23,195 nucleotides of DNA from NCBI GenBank assembly GCA_039180865.1, contig JBCDCZ010000037.1, positions 1 through 23,195 on the forward strand, given 5' to 3'. The notes beneath the pieces were generated by a model that saw only the letters and a program-made list of their open reading frames with translations, was not told where the DNA came from and searched no databases. The translations under genes were made by a program, and so were the position numbers. Positions 7,282 to 14,763 of this stretch are shown in pieces; position 1 is the stretch's first letter, and each line of letters begins with the position of its first letter. This stretch comes from JBCDCU01 sp039180865. GTDB taxonomy: Bacteria; Pseudomonadota; Alphaproteobacteria; Rhizobiales; JACESI01.

Positions 7282-9941
7282 AAGCGGCGGGACCGGTCAA
7301 GACGACATGTCCTTATTGCGGGGTGGGATGCGGTGTCATCGCAACCCCGCAGCAGGATGGTTCCGTTGCGATTGAAGGAGATCCAGAGCATCCGGCGAAT
7401 TATGGGCGCCTCTGTTCCAAGGGATCCGCGCTCGGTGAGACCCTCAGTCTTGAAGACCGGCTCCTCTATCCGGAGATTGCGGGCGATCGGGTGTCCTGGG
7501 ATCATGCGCTCGGTTGTGTCGCGGAAAAATTCTCGGTCGCCATTCGGGACCATGGCCCAAACAGCGTGGCGTTTTACGTCTCCGGCCAGATCCTGACGGA
7601 AGATTATTACGTCGCCAACAAGCTCATGAAGGGTTTTGTAGGATCGGCCAACATTGACACGAATTCCAGGCTCTGCATGGCGTCATCCGTTGCAGGGCAT
7701 CGGAAGGCCTTCGGCACCGATACGGTTCCTGGTTGCTACGAAGACCTCGAACAAGCCGATCTTGTTGTCCTGGTCGGGTCCAATCTCGCCTGGTGCCATC
7801 CGGTCATCTATCAGCGTATCGCGGCCGCCAAAGAAGCGCGGCGGCACATGAAGGTCGTTTTGATTGATCCGCGCCGGACGATGACGGCAAAGCTTGCCAA
7901 TCATCATCTTGCGATCAAGCCGGATGGTGACGCGGCGCTCTTCTGCGGCTTGTTGGACCATCTCAGCGAAACCGGAAAGCTCGACGGCGACTACATCAAC
8001 ACGCATTCGACAGGTTTTGAGGCCGCCCTCGAAGCGGCCCGTGCGCTGACGCGCCAGGATGTCCTTGACCAGACTGGTCTTGCAGACACCGAACTCGAAA
8101 CATTCTTTGATCTTTTCGCGAACACTGAGAAAGTCGTCACGGTCTATAGCCAGGGCGTCAATCAGTCCGCCTGCGGCACCGACAAGGTGAGCGCGATCAT
8201 CAATTGCCATCTTGCGACGGGTCGGATCGGTAAGCCTGGCATGGGTCCGTTTTCCATCACCGGTCAGCCGAATGCTATGGGTGGACGCGAGGTTGGTGGG
8301 CTTGCCAACATGCTCGCTGCCCACATGAATATCGAAGATGCCGGGCATCGCGCGCTTGTTCAGGACTTCTGGGGATCGCCGACAATCGCGGAAAAGCAGG
8401 GCCTGAAAGCGGTCGACCTCTTTGATGCTGTCGGTGACGGGCGCATTAAGGCCTTGTGGATCATGGCGACCAATCCGGTCGATTCTCTGCCCGATGCGGA
8501 TAGAGTTGAAGAGGCAATCAAAGCCTGCCCGTTTGTCGTTGTGTCCGATGTCGCACAAGACACGGATACGATCCGCCATGCCGACGTCAAGCTCCCCGCT
8601 TTGGCCTGGGGTGAAAAGGATGGAACCGTTACGAATTCGGAGCGGCGCATTTCCCGCCAGCGCGCTTTCCTGAATGGTCCCGGCGAAACGCGGGCCGATT
8701 GGTGGCATCTCGCCGAAGTTGCAAAACGGATGGGCTTTACCGAAGGCTTTGACTACCGGGACGGTGCGGCAATCTTCCGGGAGTTTGCGGCCCTTTCAAA
8801 GTACCGAAACGACGACACCCGCGATTTTGATATTGGTGCATTGAGTGCAATCGACAGGCAAACCTACGACGGGCTTGAGCCATTCCAGTGGCCGCGCCCT
8901 GAAGGTCGCCCAGCCGTCGAAACCCGCTTCTTCGCAAATGGCAAATTCTATACGCCGGACCGCAAATCGCGCTTTGTCACTGTCGAGCCGTCATCTCGGG
9001 AAGTCGTGAACGACGACTATCCGTTTGTTCTGAATACGGGCCGGATCCGGGATCAGTGGCACACGATGACGCGGACGGCGAAAACAGCCCGGCTCTCCGC
9101 TCACCTCGCAGAACCATTTTGTGAAATTCACCCGTCTGACGCCCTGCGTCTCGGTCTTCGCGATGCGGATCTTGTCCGCGTCTCCAACGGCCAGGGCGCG
9201 ATTGCTGTTCGTGCGCTTGTAACCGATAGTCAGAAGCCTGGTCATCTGTTCGTCCCGATGCACTGGACCGACCAATATGCGTCTGAGGCTCGGGTGGATA
9301 TCCTCGTGGAGCCTAAGACCGATCCGTTTTCCGGGCAGCCAGCCTCCAAGAACGTCGCGGTGCAAGTGGAGCGGTTTGCACCAGCCCAACATGGGTTTAT
9401 CGTCTCGCGCGAACGTCCCGTTTTCGGCACGCAAGCCTATTGGGCCCTGGCACGATGTGGTTCCGGCTGGCGGGCGGAATTTGCACTGTCCGACCTCACT
9501 GATGATGTCACCGCGCTTGGACAGCAATTGGTTGACGGGACGGGCGGCTTTGAACCGGAAGTCTATAGCGATCGGAAACGCGGAGAAATGCGGGCGGCAT
9601 GGTTTGATGGCGAGGAACTCGTAGCTGCCCTCTTCCTCTCCCCCGAACCTGTTGCTGTGTCCCGCTCCTTATTGAGCGATCTTCTTGGAATGCCCCATCG
9701 CGATGCCAAGGACAGGGCTCGGGTGATTGCAGGGCGTGCCGACCGCGCTATACCGGACAAAGGCGCGATCGTTTGTTCGTGTTTCAACGTCGGCGTCAAT
9801 GAGATTTCGGCTATCGCTGCGGGTGGCTTCTGCACTGTGGAAACGATTGGCGAAAAGCTTAACGCTGGGACCAATTGCGGATCATGCCGCAGTGAAATCA
9901 GGGCGATCCTTGATCGCCATTATCCGATTGCTGCTGAATAA
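7278..9941 (+). CDS. nasA: Assimilatory nitrate reductase, catalytic subunit with C-terminal [2Fe-2S] domain
   Basis: Cytoplasmic Mo-bis-MGD enzyme (887 aa) reducing nitrate to nitrite, which NirBD then takes to ammonium. Translation starts at GTG 7278, overlapping the nirD stop (GTGA). The N-terminal [4Fe-4S] site is Cys11, Cys14, Cys18 and Cys46 (CPYCGVGCG ... RLCSKG). The predicted Mo-ligating cysteine is Cys133 in NSRLCMASS, followed by the family segment AFGTDTVPGCYEDLEQADLV. The molybdopterin-dinucleotide-binding domain lies around residues 570-690. A linker of about 130 residues leads to a BFD-like [2Fe-2S] domain with Cys833-x-Cys835 and Cys867-x2-Cys870. The extra domain is known from Klebsiella-type NasA and should receive electrons from a partner reductase or ferredoxin, which is not encoded nearby. 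It is probably the last operon gene. Confidence 0.95.
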   Translation: MKAAGPVKTTCPYCGVGCGVIATPQQDGSVAIEGDPEHPANYGRLCSKGSALGETLSLEDRLLYPEIAGDRVSWDHALGCVAEKFSVAIRDHGPNSVAFYVSGQILTEDYYVANKLMKGFVGSANIDTNSRLCMASSVAGHRKAFGTDTVPGCYEDLEQADLVVLVGSNLAWCHPVIYQRIAAAKEARRHMKVVLIDPRRTMTAKLANHHLAIKPDGDAALFCGLLDHLSETGKLDGDYINTHSTGFEAALEAARALTRQDVLDQTGLADTELETFFDLFANTEKVVTVYSQGVNQSACGTDKVSAIINCHLATGRIGKPGMGPFSITGQPNAMGGREVGGLANMLAAHMNIEDAGHRALVQDFWGSPTIAEKQGLKAVDLFDAVGDGRIKALWIMATNPVDSLPDADRVEEAIKACPFVVVSDVAQDTDTIRHADVKLPALAWGEKDGTVTNSERRISRQRAFLNGPGETRADWWHLAEVAKRMGFTEGFDYRDGAAIFREFAALSKYRNDDTRDFDIGALSAIDRQTYDGLEPFQWPRPEGRPAVETRFFANGKFYTPDRKSRFVTVEPSSREVVNDDYPFVLNTGRIRDQWHTMTRTAKTARLSAHLAEPFCEIHPSDALRLGLRDADLVRVSNGQGAIAVRALVTDSQKPGHLFVPMHWTDQYASEARVDILVEPKTDPFSGQPASKNVAVQVERFAPAQHGFIVSRERPVFGTQAYWALARCGSGWRAEFALSDLTDDVTALGQQLVDGTGGFEPEVYSDRKRGEMRAAWFDGEELVAALFLSPEPVAVSRSLLSDLLGMPHRDAKDRARVIAGRADRAIPDKGAIVCSCFNVGVNEISAIAAGGFCTVETIGEKLNAGTNCGSCRSEIRAILDRHYPIAAE

Positions 9942-10035
9942 GAACGGTAATGAAAGGGGCAGGCGTCGAAACCTCCTTGGATTGAAATCCCAATCGTTTT
10001 CTGGACCTTTCAGGAAATGCCCTAAGTCGTCCTGA

Positions 10036-11562
10036 ATGGACCGGACACTTGTTTTCATTCTGGGCGACCAGCTCTCCCAAACGCTCTCATCATTGAAGGC
10101 CGCCGATCGCGCTACCGCGCGCATTCTCATGGTCGAAGTGATGGAGGAGGCGACCTATGTCGCCCATCACAAGAAGAAGATCGCGTTCCTGTTTTCAGCG
10201 ATGCGCCATTTTGCTGCTGAATTGGAGTCGGACGGCTGGACAGTCGACTATGTCCGCCTTGACGATCCTCAAAACACCGGCTCGTTTTCGAGTGAGCTCG
10301 GCCGCGCTATCGAGCGGCATGGACCGTCGCGCGTCCTCGTCACCGAGCCGAGTGAATGGCGGGTGCTTGAGGCCGTTCGCAGCTTTGAAGATGATTTCGG
10401 TGTTCCGGTGGAAATCCTCGACGACACAAGCTTCATTGCGACACATGGCGAATTCGAGGACTGGGCAGACGGGCGCAAGCAGCTGCGCATGGAGTATTTC
10501 TATCGCAATATGCGCCGGAAAACCGGACTTTTGATGAGCGGCGAGGAACCGGAAGGCGGCAAGTGGAATTTCGATGCCGAGAACCGCAAGCCCGCAAGCG
10601 GCGATCTCTTCATGCCGGAAGTGTACCGGACTGAGCCCGACGAGATCACGCGCGAAGTTCTGGACCTTGTCGCCGCGCGCTTTCCAGATCACTTTGGAGA
10701 TCTCGAGCCGTTCTGGTTTGCGGTTACCGCAAACGATGCGGAAAAAGCGCTCGACCTTTTTCTGGACGTCGCATTGGCGCGGTTCGGCGACTATCAGGAT
10801 GCTATGTTGACCGGCGAGCCCTTTCTCTATCATTCGCTCCTTTCGCTCTACATCAATGCCGGGCTCCTCGACCCGCTTCATGTCTGTCGCAGGGTCGAAA
10901 CCGCCTATTATACAGGCGATGCACCCCTTAATGCGGTGGAGGGTTTCATCCGCCAGATCATCGGATGGCGCGAATATGTCCGCGGGATCTATTGGCTCAA
11001 AATGCCGGGTTACGTCTCGGAAAATTTCTTCGAGAATACTAGATCGCTTCCCTCATTCTATTGGACTGCAGAGACGGATATGGCGTGTCTCCGGGCTGCG
11101 ATTGGTCAAACGAAAACGGAAGCCTACGCGCACCATATCCAGCGTCTTATGGTGACCGGCAATTTCGCGCTCCTCGCCGGGATTGATCCGCACGAAGTCC
11201 ATGAATGGTATCTCGCGGTTTATGCTGATGCTTATGAATGGGTCGAACTCCCAAACACACTCGGCATGAGCCAGTTCGCCGATGGTGGTTTGCTTGGATC
11301 GAAGCCGTATGCCGCAAGTGGCAATTACATCAACAAGATGTCCGATTATTGCGGCAATTGCGCTTATGATGTGAAGAAGAAAACCGGCGAGGCCGCGTGC
11401 CCGTTCAATGCGCTTTACTGGGATTTCCTTGTCCGCAATGAGGAGAAGCTCAAAGGCAATCACCGGTTGGGTCAGGTCTACCGGACCTGGCACAAGATGG
11501 ACGACGACAAGAAAGCGGAATACCGGGCGAGCGCCGCCGGTTTTCTGGCTGATCTCAGCTAG
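10036..11562 (+). CDS. phrB: Iron-sulfur bacterial (6-4) photolyase/cryptochrome, PhrB type
   Basis: Flavoprotein (508 aa) of the FeS-BCP/CryPro class, expected to repair (6-4) UV photoproducts in DNA using blue light, or to act as a cryptochrome like Rhodobacter CryB. The N-terminal alpha/beta antenna domain begins with the class motif LVFILGDQLS; the FAD-binding helical domain follows. The four [4Fe-4S] ligands are visible as Cys351, Cys439, Cys442 and Cys455 (DYCGNCAYD ... AACPFNALYW). They lie one residue from the ligand positions I recall for Agrobacterium PhrB (350, 438, 441, 454), so the cluster is almost certainly intact. Class members use a ribityllumazine antenna. The ATG at 10036 lacks an obvious Shine-Dalgarno, but the conserved start of the fold fixes it. 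It lies 94 bases after nasA on the same strand, so read-through is possible. It converges with the next gene with 5 bp between stops. Confidence 0.93.
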   Translation: MDRTLVFILGDQLSQTLSSLKAADRATARILMVEVMEEATYVAHHKKKIAFLFSAMRHFAAELESDGWTVDYVRLDDPQNTGSFSSELGRAIERHGPSRVLVTEPSEWRVLEAVRSFEDDFGVPVEILDDTSFIATHGEFEDWADGRKQLRMEYFYRNMRRKTGLLMSGEEPEGGKWNFDAENRKPASGDLFMPEVYRTEPDEITREVLDLVAARFPDHFGDLEPFWFAVTANDAEKALDLFLDVALARFGDYQDAMLTGEPFLYHSLLSLYINAGLLDPLHVCRRVETAYYTGDAPLNAVEGFIRQIIGWREYVRGIYWLKMPGYVSENFFENTRSLPSFYWTAETDMACLRAAIGQTKTEAYAHHIQRLMVTGNFALLAGIDPHEVHEWYLAVYADAYEWVELPNTLGMSQFADGGLLGSKPYAASGNYINKMSDYCGNCAYDVKKKTGEAACPFNALYWDFLVRNEEKLKGNHRLGQVYRTWHKMDDDKKAEYRASAAGFLADLS

Positions 11563-11567
11563 CGCAA

Positions 11568-12836
11568 TCAGCCAAGGCCGAGCGTCCTGACTAGGTCTGG
11601 AATCTTCTTTTTGAGCTTAAAGAAACCACGGGTGGCATGCGGCCAGTTCATGACGTCGTAGTCGCGCATGACGGTCAGGAGCGTGATGCCCGCTTCCTTA
11701 AGAAGCGGTTTGGCTTCCTCGAGTTTAGTGCACACTGGGCCTTGCGGAGCATAGGCCGAAACGAGCGTCGTCACATCAAGGTTGCGGGCAAAATCGGCAA
11801 GCACTGGCCCCCAGCCTTCACGGGCGTCGGCTATTCGCGCCTGATCGCCCTGAGTGTCGAGATTGAAGTGGGTTTCGCAACGCCTCACCGCATCTTCGAG
11901 TGCGTCAGCCGAAAAACTCTCGGCAAGCGCGCCGGTTTCGAAAGGCGACCGTGCATCGCTTGCTGTGAGACTGAGAACGCCTTTTGGTGCGCCTGGTAGA
12001 GGGAGCGTTTCCGAGCTGCAATCTTCCTCCGTGACAATCAGTCCGTATGACAGATCGTCAGGTAGATCGGCGCGGGATTGAATGGGAACCTGCGGGTATT
12101 CCACGTCTTCAAAAAGCGGTAGCGCGTCGCCAACGAGACCGACCGGTGAAAACCGGCCATCTGTATAGGTCTCAATATTCGATTTGCGCGCGAGATAGTG
12201 CTTACCCTTTGTGTGAAGTCCGGCGACCCAGCGCCATGAAAGCGTGTTTGATGCCGGATCACCATCGAGAAGATGGCGGTAGAAGAAGTCGGCACCGAGC
12301 TGCCACGGCAGGCGCAGCGTAAAGATCCAGATACTCGCAAACCACATGCGCGCATGATTGTGGAGATAGCCGGTCTCTATGAGTTCGCTTGCCCAGGCGT
12401 CGAAACAATCAATCCCGGTCTTGCCGTCAATTGCGGTCTCGTAACGGCTCCTGAGATCAGCGCTGTGATCGAGATCTTCGATAAGGCGCTGTACATCGGC
12501 GCGATAGGATTGCCAGATCCCTGGGCGTTGTTCCAGGAATCCTTTGAAATAGGCCCGCCAGAACACTTCCTGGATGAACTTTTCTGCCGATGACAACGAG
12601 TGCCGGACGAGCGTTTCGCGCACGACGTCTTCTTCAAGAAGAAGCCGATGACGAATGTAGGGTGAAAGACAGGAAATGTTCGAGCGGTTTTCAGGCCCAA
12701 AATCATAGTTCCGCCGGGATGCATAGGCACGGCCAGCACGCGGGAGAAAAGCCTTTAACCGTTCGCGAGCGTTTGTTTGATTGCCGCTCCAGGATACAGA
12801 ATCGCGGGTGTTTTCAAGGAAGCTCAGTTGCGTCAT
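11568..12836 (-). CDS. Photolyase-like FAD-binding protein with inverted domain order
   Basis: A 422-aa flavoprotein of the cryptochrome/photolyase superfamily. The FAD-binding helical domain sits at the N-terminus (about 15-235), without the usual preceding antenna domain. Recognisable motifs are CLSPYIRHRLL (56-66), FIQEVFWRAYFKGFLEQRP (87-105), TGIDCFDAWASELIETGYLH (140-159) with HNHARMW just after, and LLDGDPASNTLSWRWVAGLH (189-208). Residues about 260-422 form a second domain with alpha/beta character (strand-like TTLVSAYAP, helix KLEEAKPLLKEAG, strand ITLLTVMRDYD) that recalls the end of a photolyase Rossmann domain. The start ATG overlaps the DUF2256 stop (ATGA), so it is translationally coupled to that gene. 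Function is uncertain: DNA repair, light sensing, or another flavin reaction. It is last in a minus-strand three-gene operon. Confidence 0.85.
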   Translation of the reverse strand: MTQLSFLENTRDSVSWSGNQTNARERLKAFLPRAGRAYASRRNYDFGPENRSNISCLSPYIRHRLLLEEDVVRETLVRHSLSSAEKFIQEVFWRAYFKGFLEQRPGIWQSYRADVQRLIEDLDHSADLRSRYETAIDGKTGIDCFDAWASELIETGYLHNHARMWFASIWIFTLRLPWQLGADFFYRHLLDGDPASNTLSWRWVAGLHTKGKHYLARKSNIETYTDGRFSPVGLVGDALPLFEDVEYPQVPIQSRADLPDDLSYGLIVTEEDCSSETLPLPGAPKGVLSLTASDARSPFETGALAESFSADALEDAVRRCETHFNLDTQGDQARIADAREGWGPVLADFARNLDVTTLVSAYAPQGPVCTKLEEAKPLLKEAGITLLTVMRDYDVMNWPHATRGFFKLKKKIPDLVRTLGLG

Positions 12837-12982
12837 TTCGAGCGCCTGCCTTTCGACTCGTTGCGGCAGCGGTCAGAACAGAAACGGACGTCGTCCCAGA
12901 CCTTCTCCCATTTCTTCCGCCACGAAAAAGGCCGACCGCATTGCGCGCAAATCTTGGTGGGAAGATCACCTTTCTTTCTCAT
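12833..12982 (-). CDS. DUF2256 small zinc-finger-like protein
   Basis: A 49-residue protein read on the minus strand between two photolyase-family genes. It begins MRKKGDLPTKICAQCGRPFS and carries Cys12-x2-Cys15 and Cys35-x3-Cys39 (FCSDRCR), with the W-R-K-K-W segment between them. This matches the DUF2256 family, a probable single zinc-binding knuckle. It starts 2 bases after the stop of the upstream photolyase and overlaps the downstream photolyase-like start as ATGA, so it is embedded in the operon. My recollection is that DUF2256 genes often neighbour or fuse to photolyases, but no activity is established. A link to DNA binding or to handling the flavoproteins is inference from context. 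It is easily missed because of its size. Confidence 0.88.
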   Translation of the reverse strand: MRKKGDLPTKICAQCGRPFSWRKKWEKVWDDVRFCSDRCRNESKGRRSK

Positions 12983-12984
12983 CT

Positions 12985-14562
12985 TCACTGGGTGTCCTCC
13001 GGCTCAAGGCCAAGGTCCAGTTGTTTCGGCGGGTTCTTTTTGGACGATGACTTGTTTCGCCCGCGCATGGGAACACCACTTTTCCGGCTGGCATGTTTGT
13101 TTTGAATGGCGTTTGCCTGATCGCGAAATGCGCCGCCTGAGCGTACCGACCAGATTTTCTGTCGGGCTTCCTTGGCTGCGGCGAGATGATCGATGATCGG
13201 AAACGGATAGCCTTTGCCGAGAACGGACCCGGCATTGTCCGCCTTCCACGGTTCGTGGACGTAACGGTCGTCAATGTCTTTGAGTTCCGGCACCCAACGG
13301 CGCACGAAGAGCGCATCGGGATCCTGATCGTGTCCTTGTTTTACCGGATTGTAGATCCGGATTGTGTTGATGCCCGTTGTGCCTGATTGCATCTGAACCT
13401 GCGGCCAGTGGATGCCGGGCTCGTAGTCGGTAAACTGACGCGCAAGATGTTCGCCGGGTTTCCGCCAGTCGAGCCACAAATGATAGCTCGCAACCGCCAT
13501 TACCATGGCCCGCATCCGAAAGTTGAGCCAGCCAGTCGCGTTGAGATAGCGCATGCACGCATCAACGAAGGGAAGACCTGTTTCGCCGGCCATCCATGCC
13601 GCGAGCTTCGCTTCATCGGGCTCACCTGACCTGAGGCCGTCATAGGAAGGATGCAGGTTCCGGAATTCAAGGCGCGGTTCATCCTCTAGTTTTTGAATGA
13701 AATGGCAGTGCCAGTGGAGGCGTCCTGAAAACGAGGTGAGCGATCCGCGCCAGCCGCCGGTGCTGCCGCGCGGTTGGGCTTTTAGCTCCCTTTGCCGGTT
13801 CCACGTGATCTGGGCAGCTTCGCGCATGGAGAGGCAGCCCCATGCCAGATAGGGGGAGATGCGAGAGCAGGAAGCAGCACCCGCCAGCGGGTTCGACATC
13901 TCCTTGCGATAATGTTCGCCGCGCTCATGGAGAAAGGTATGGAGCCGCTCGATTGCGTGTTCGCGTCCACCGCGTTGCCGTGCCGAACAGGGATCGATTG
14001 TAAGGCCGAGATCATTTGCAGAGGGGATAGCGCCCGGTTCAAGACCGGATAGGGGTGTAAGGGGAGGCGGCCGGGTTACCGGCTCAGCCATGTAAGCATC
14101 CCAGGCCTTCGCCCATCCGTTTCGGGATTTCAGGCGCCGTTGCGTCCCGTTCTGCTGGATCTCATGCCAGGCGATGCTGCGGTCCCGGCACCATGCTTTG
14201 ACCTTCTTGTCACGTTCGAATGTCCAGAGATTGCCGGTCTCTTCATGGGACCAGAGCGCTTTGATGCCCATCGTTTCGCGGATGTTGTCAAAGGTTGAGA
14301 GGGCGTCACCGCGACGGACAATCAGCGCTTGCCCGCATTGGTGGAGCCGATCTCGCAAGTCTTTCAAAGCTTCTTCGACGAAGGCCCAGTGCCGCGCTGA
14401 CAGATCCGGTTGCTGCCAAAGTTCATCCTCCACGATGAAGAGCGGCAAAACGGGGGCATCCTCGCTGGCGCGGGCAAGGACCCGATGGTCCTCAACGCGA
14501 AGATCTCGCTTGAACCAGACGAGATTGACCGGGCCGGTTGTCTGTGCCGAAGCTTTTGCCAT
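12985..14562 (-). CDS. Cryptochrome/deoxyribodipyrimidine photolyase family protein
   Basis: A 525-aa member of the cryptochrome/photolyase family with normal domain order. The N-terminal antenna domain (about 12-165) contains LVWFKRDLRVEDH and ALWSHEETGN. The FAD-binding domain (about 220-480) carries SRISPYLAWGCLSMREA, RLHWHCHFIQKLEDEP, TGLPFVDACMRYLNATGW, and QMQSGTTGINTIRIYNPVKQ. The WHCHFIQ variant replaces the more usual sequence at that helix and marks a subfamily common in proteobacteria. The last 45 residues are a low-complexity basic tail (RGRNKSSSKKNPPKQ), plausibly disordered and perhaps DNA-binding. CPD repair is the default prediction, but a signalling cryptochrome cannot be excluded. 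The upstream region has no strong Shine-Dalgarno. It is the first gene of the minus-strand operon with DUF2256 and the inverted-domain protein, and is divergent from the M20 gene. Confidence 0.88.
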   Translation of the reverse strand: MAKASAQTTGPVNLVWFKRDLRVEDHRVLARASEDAPVLPLFIVEDELWQQPDLSARHWAFVEEALKDLRDRLHQCGQALIVRRGDALSTFDNIRETMGIKALWSHEETGNLWTFERDKKVKAWCRDRSIAWHEIQQNGTQRRLKSRNGWAKAWDAYMAEPVTRPPPLTPLSGLEPGAIPSANDLGLTIDPCSARQRGGREHAIERLHTFLHERGEHYRKEMSNPLAGAASCSRISPYLAWGCLSMREAAQITWNRQRELKAQPRGSTGGWRGSLTSFSGRLHWHCHFIQKLEDEPRLEFRNLHPSYDGLRSGEPDEAKLAAWMAGETGLPFVDACMRYLNATGWLNFRMRAMVMAVASYHLWLDWRKPGEHLARQFTDYEPGIHWPQVQMQSGTTGINTIRIYNPVKQGHDQDPDALFVRRWVPELKDIDDRYVHEPWKADNAGSVLGKGYPFPIIDHLAAAKEARQKIWSVRSGGAFRDQANAIQNKHASRKSGVPMRGRNKSSSKKNPPKQLDLGLEPEDTQ

Positions 14563-14641
14563 GACGGCTTATCTAGCTTGTGCGCAGTGATTTTGAAGGT
14601 CTCGCAATGATGGCGAGGAAAGCCTGCGCGCAAATGACATA

Positions 14642-14668
14642 GGCAGGGAGTTGCCCCCATTGCCTGCC
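14642..14668 (-). repeat. GGCAGG/CCTGCC inverted repeat in the photolyase leader
   Basis: GGCAGG (14642-14647) and CCTGCC (14663-14668) form a 6-bp perfect inverted repeat about 80-105 bases upstream of the minus-strand photolyase start. On that strand a further GGG/CCC pair can stack inside. There is no T-run after it. It could be a leader hairpin of the photolyase operon or a regulator site; I cannot say which. Confidence 0.35.
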
Positions 14669-14691
14669 GCCATTACCCTTCACGATCCAAT

Positions 14692-14728
14692 ACTTCCGCA
14701 AACGAAGGTGACATCGCGTTGCGGAAGT
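14692..14728. promoter_or_regulatory. 10-bp-arm inverted repeat, candidate operator
   Basis: ACTTCCGCAA (14692-14701) and TTGCGGAAGT (14719-14728) are exact reverse complements separated by 17 bases. The element lies 36 bases before the M20 amidohydrolase start and about 130 bases before the divergent photolyase start, in a 201-bp divergent promoter region. The arm-to-arm distance of 27 bp puts the half-sites on nearly the same face of the helix, which suits a dimeric regulator of the M20-M24 operon. It has no T-tract, so it is unlikely to be a terminator. The regulator is unknown. Confidence 0.6.
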
Positions 14729-14763
14729 GTGCTCATCATTGAACGGCGGGGGAATGAGACGCG

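Noticed and set aside
7683..8708. 341-codon minus-strand open frame opposite nasA
   Set aside because: The plus strand encodes conserved molybdenum-enzyme sequence throughout; the antisense frame shows no family features.
9979..10000. GATTG/CAATC hairpin followed by GTTTTC after nasA, possible operon terminator
   Set aside because: The stem is only 5 bp and the T-run is short; too weak to call, so whether phrB is read through from the nas operon stays open.
12590..13196. Plus-strand open frames of up to 171 codons opposite the minus-strand photolyase operon
   Set aside because: They lie over the FAD-domain protein, DUF2256 and the basic tail of the photolyase, all supported by family motifs; no homologous features in the plus frames.
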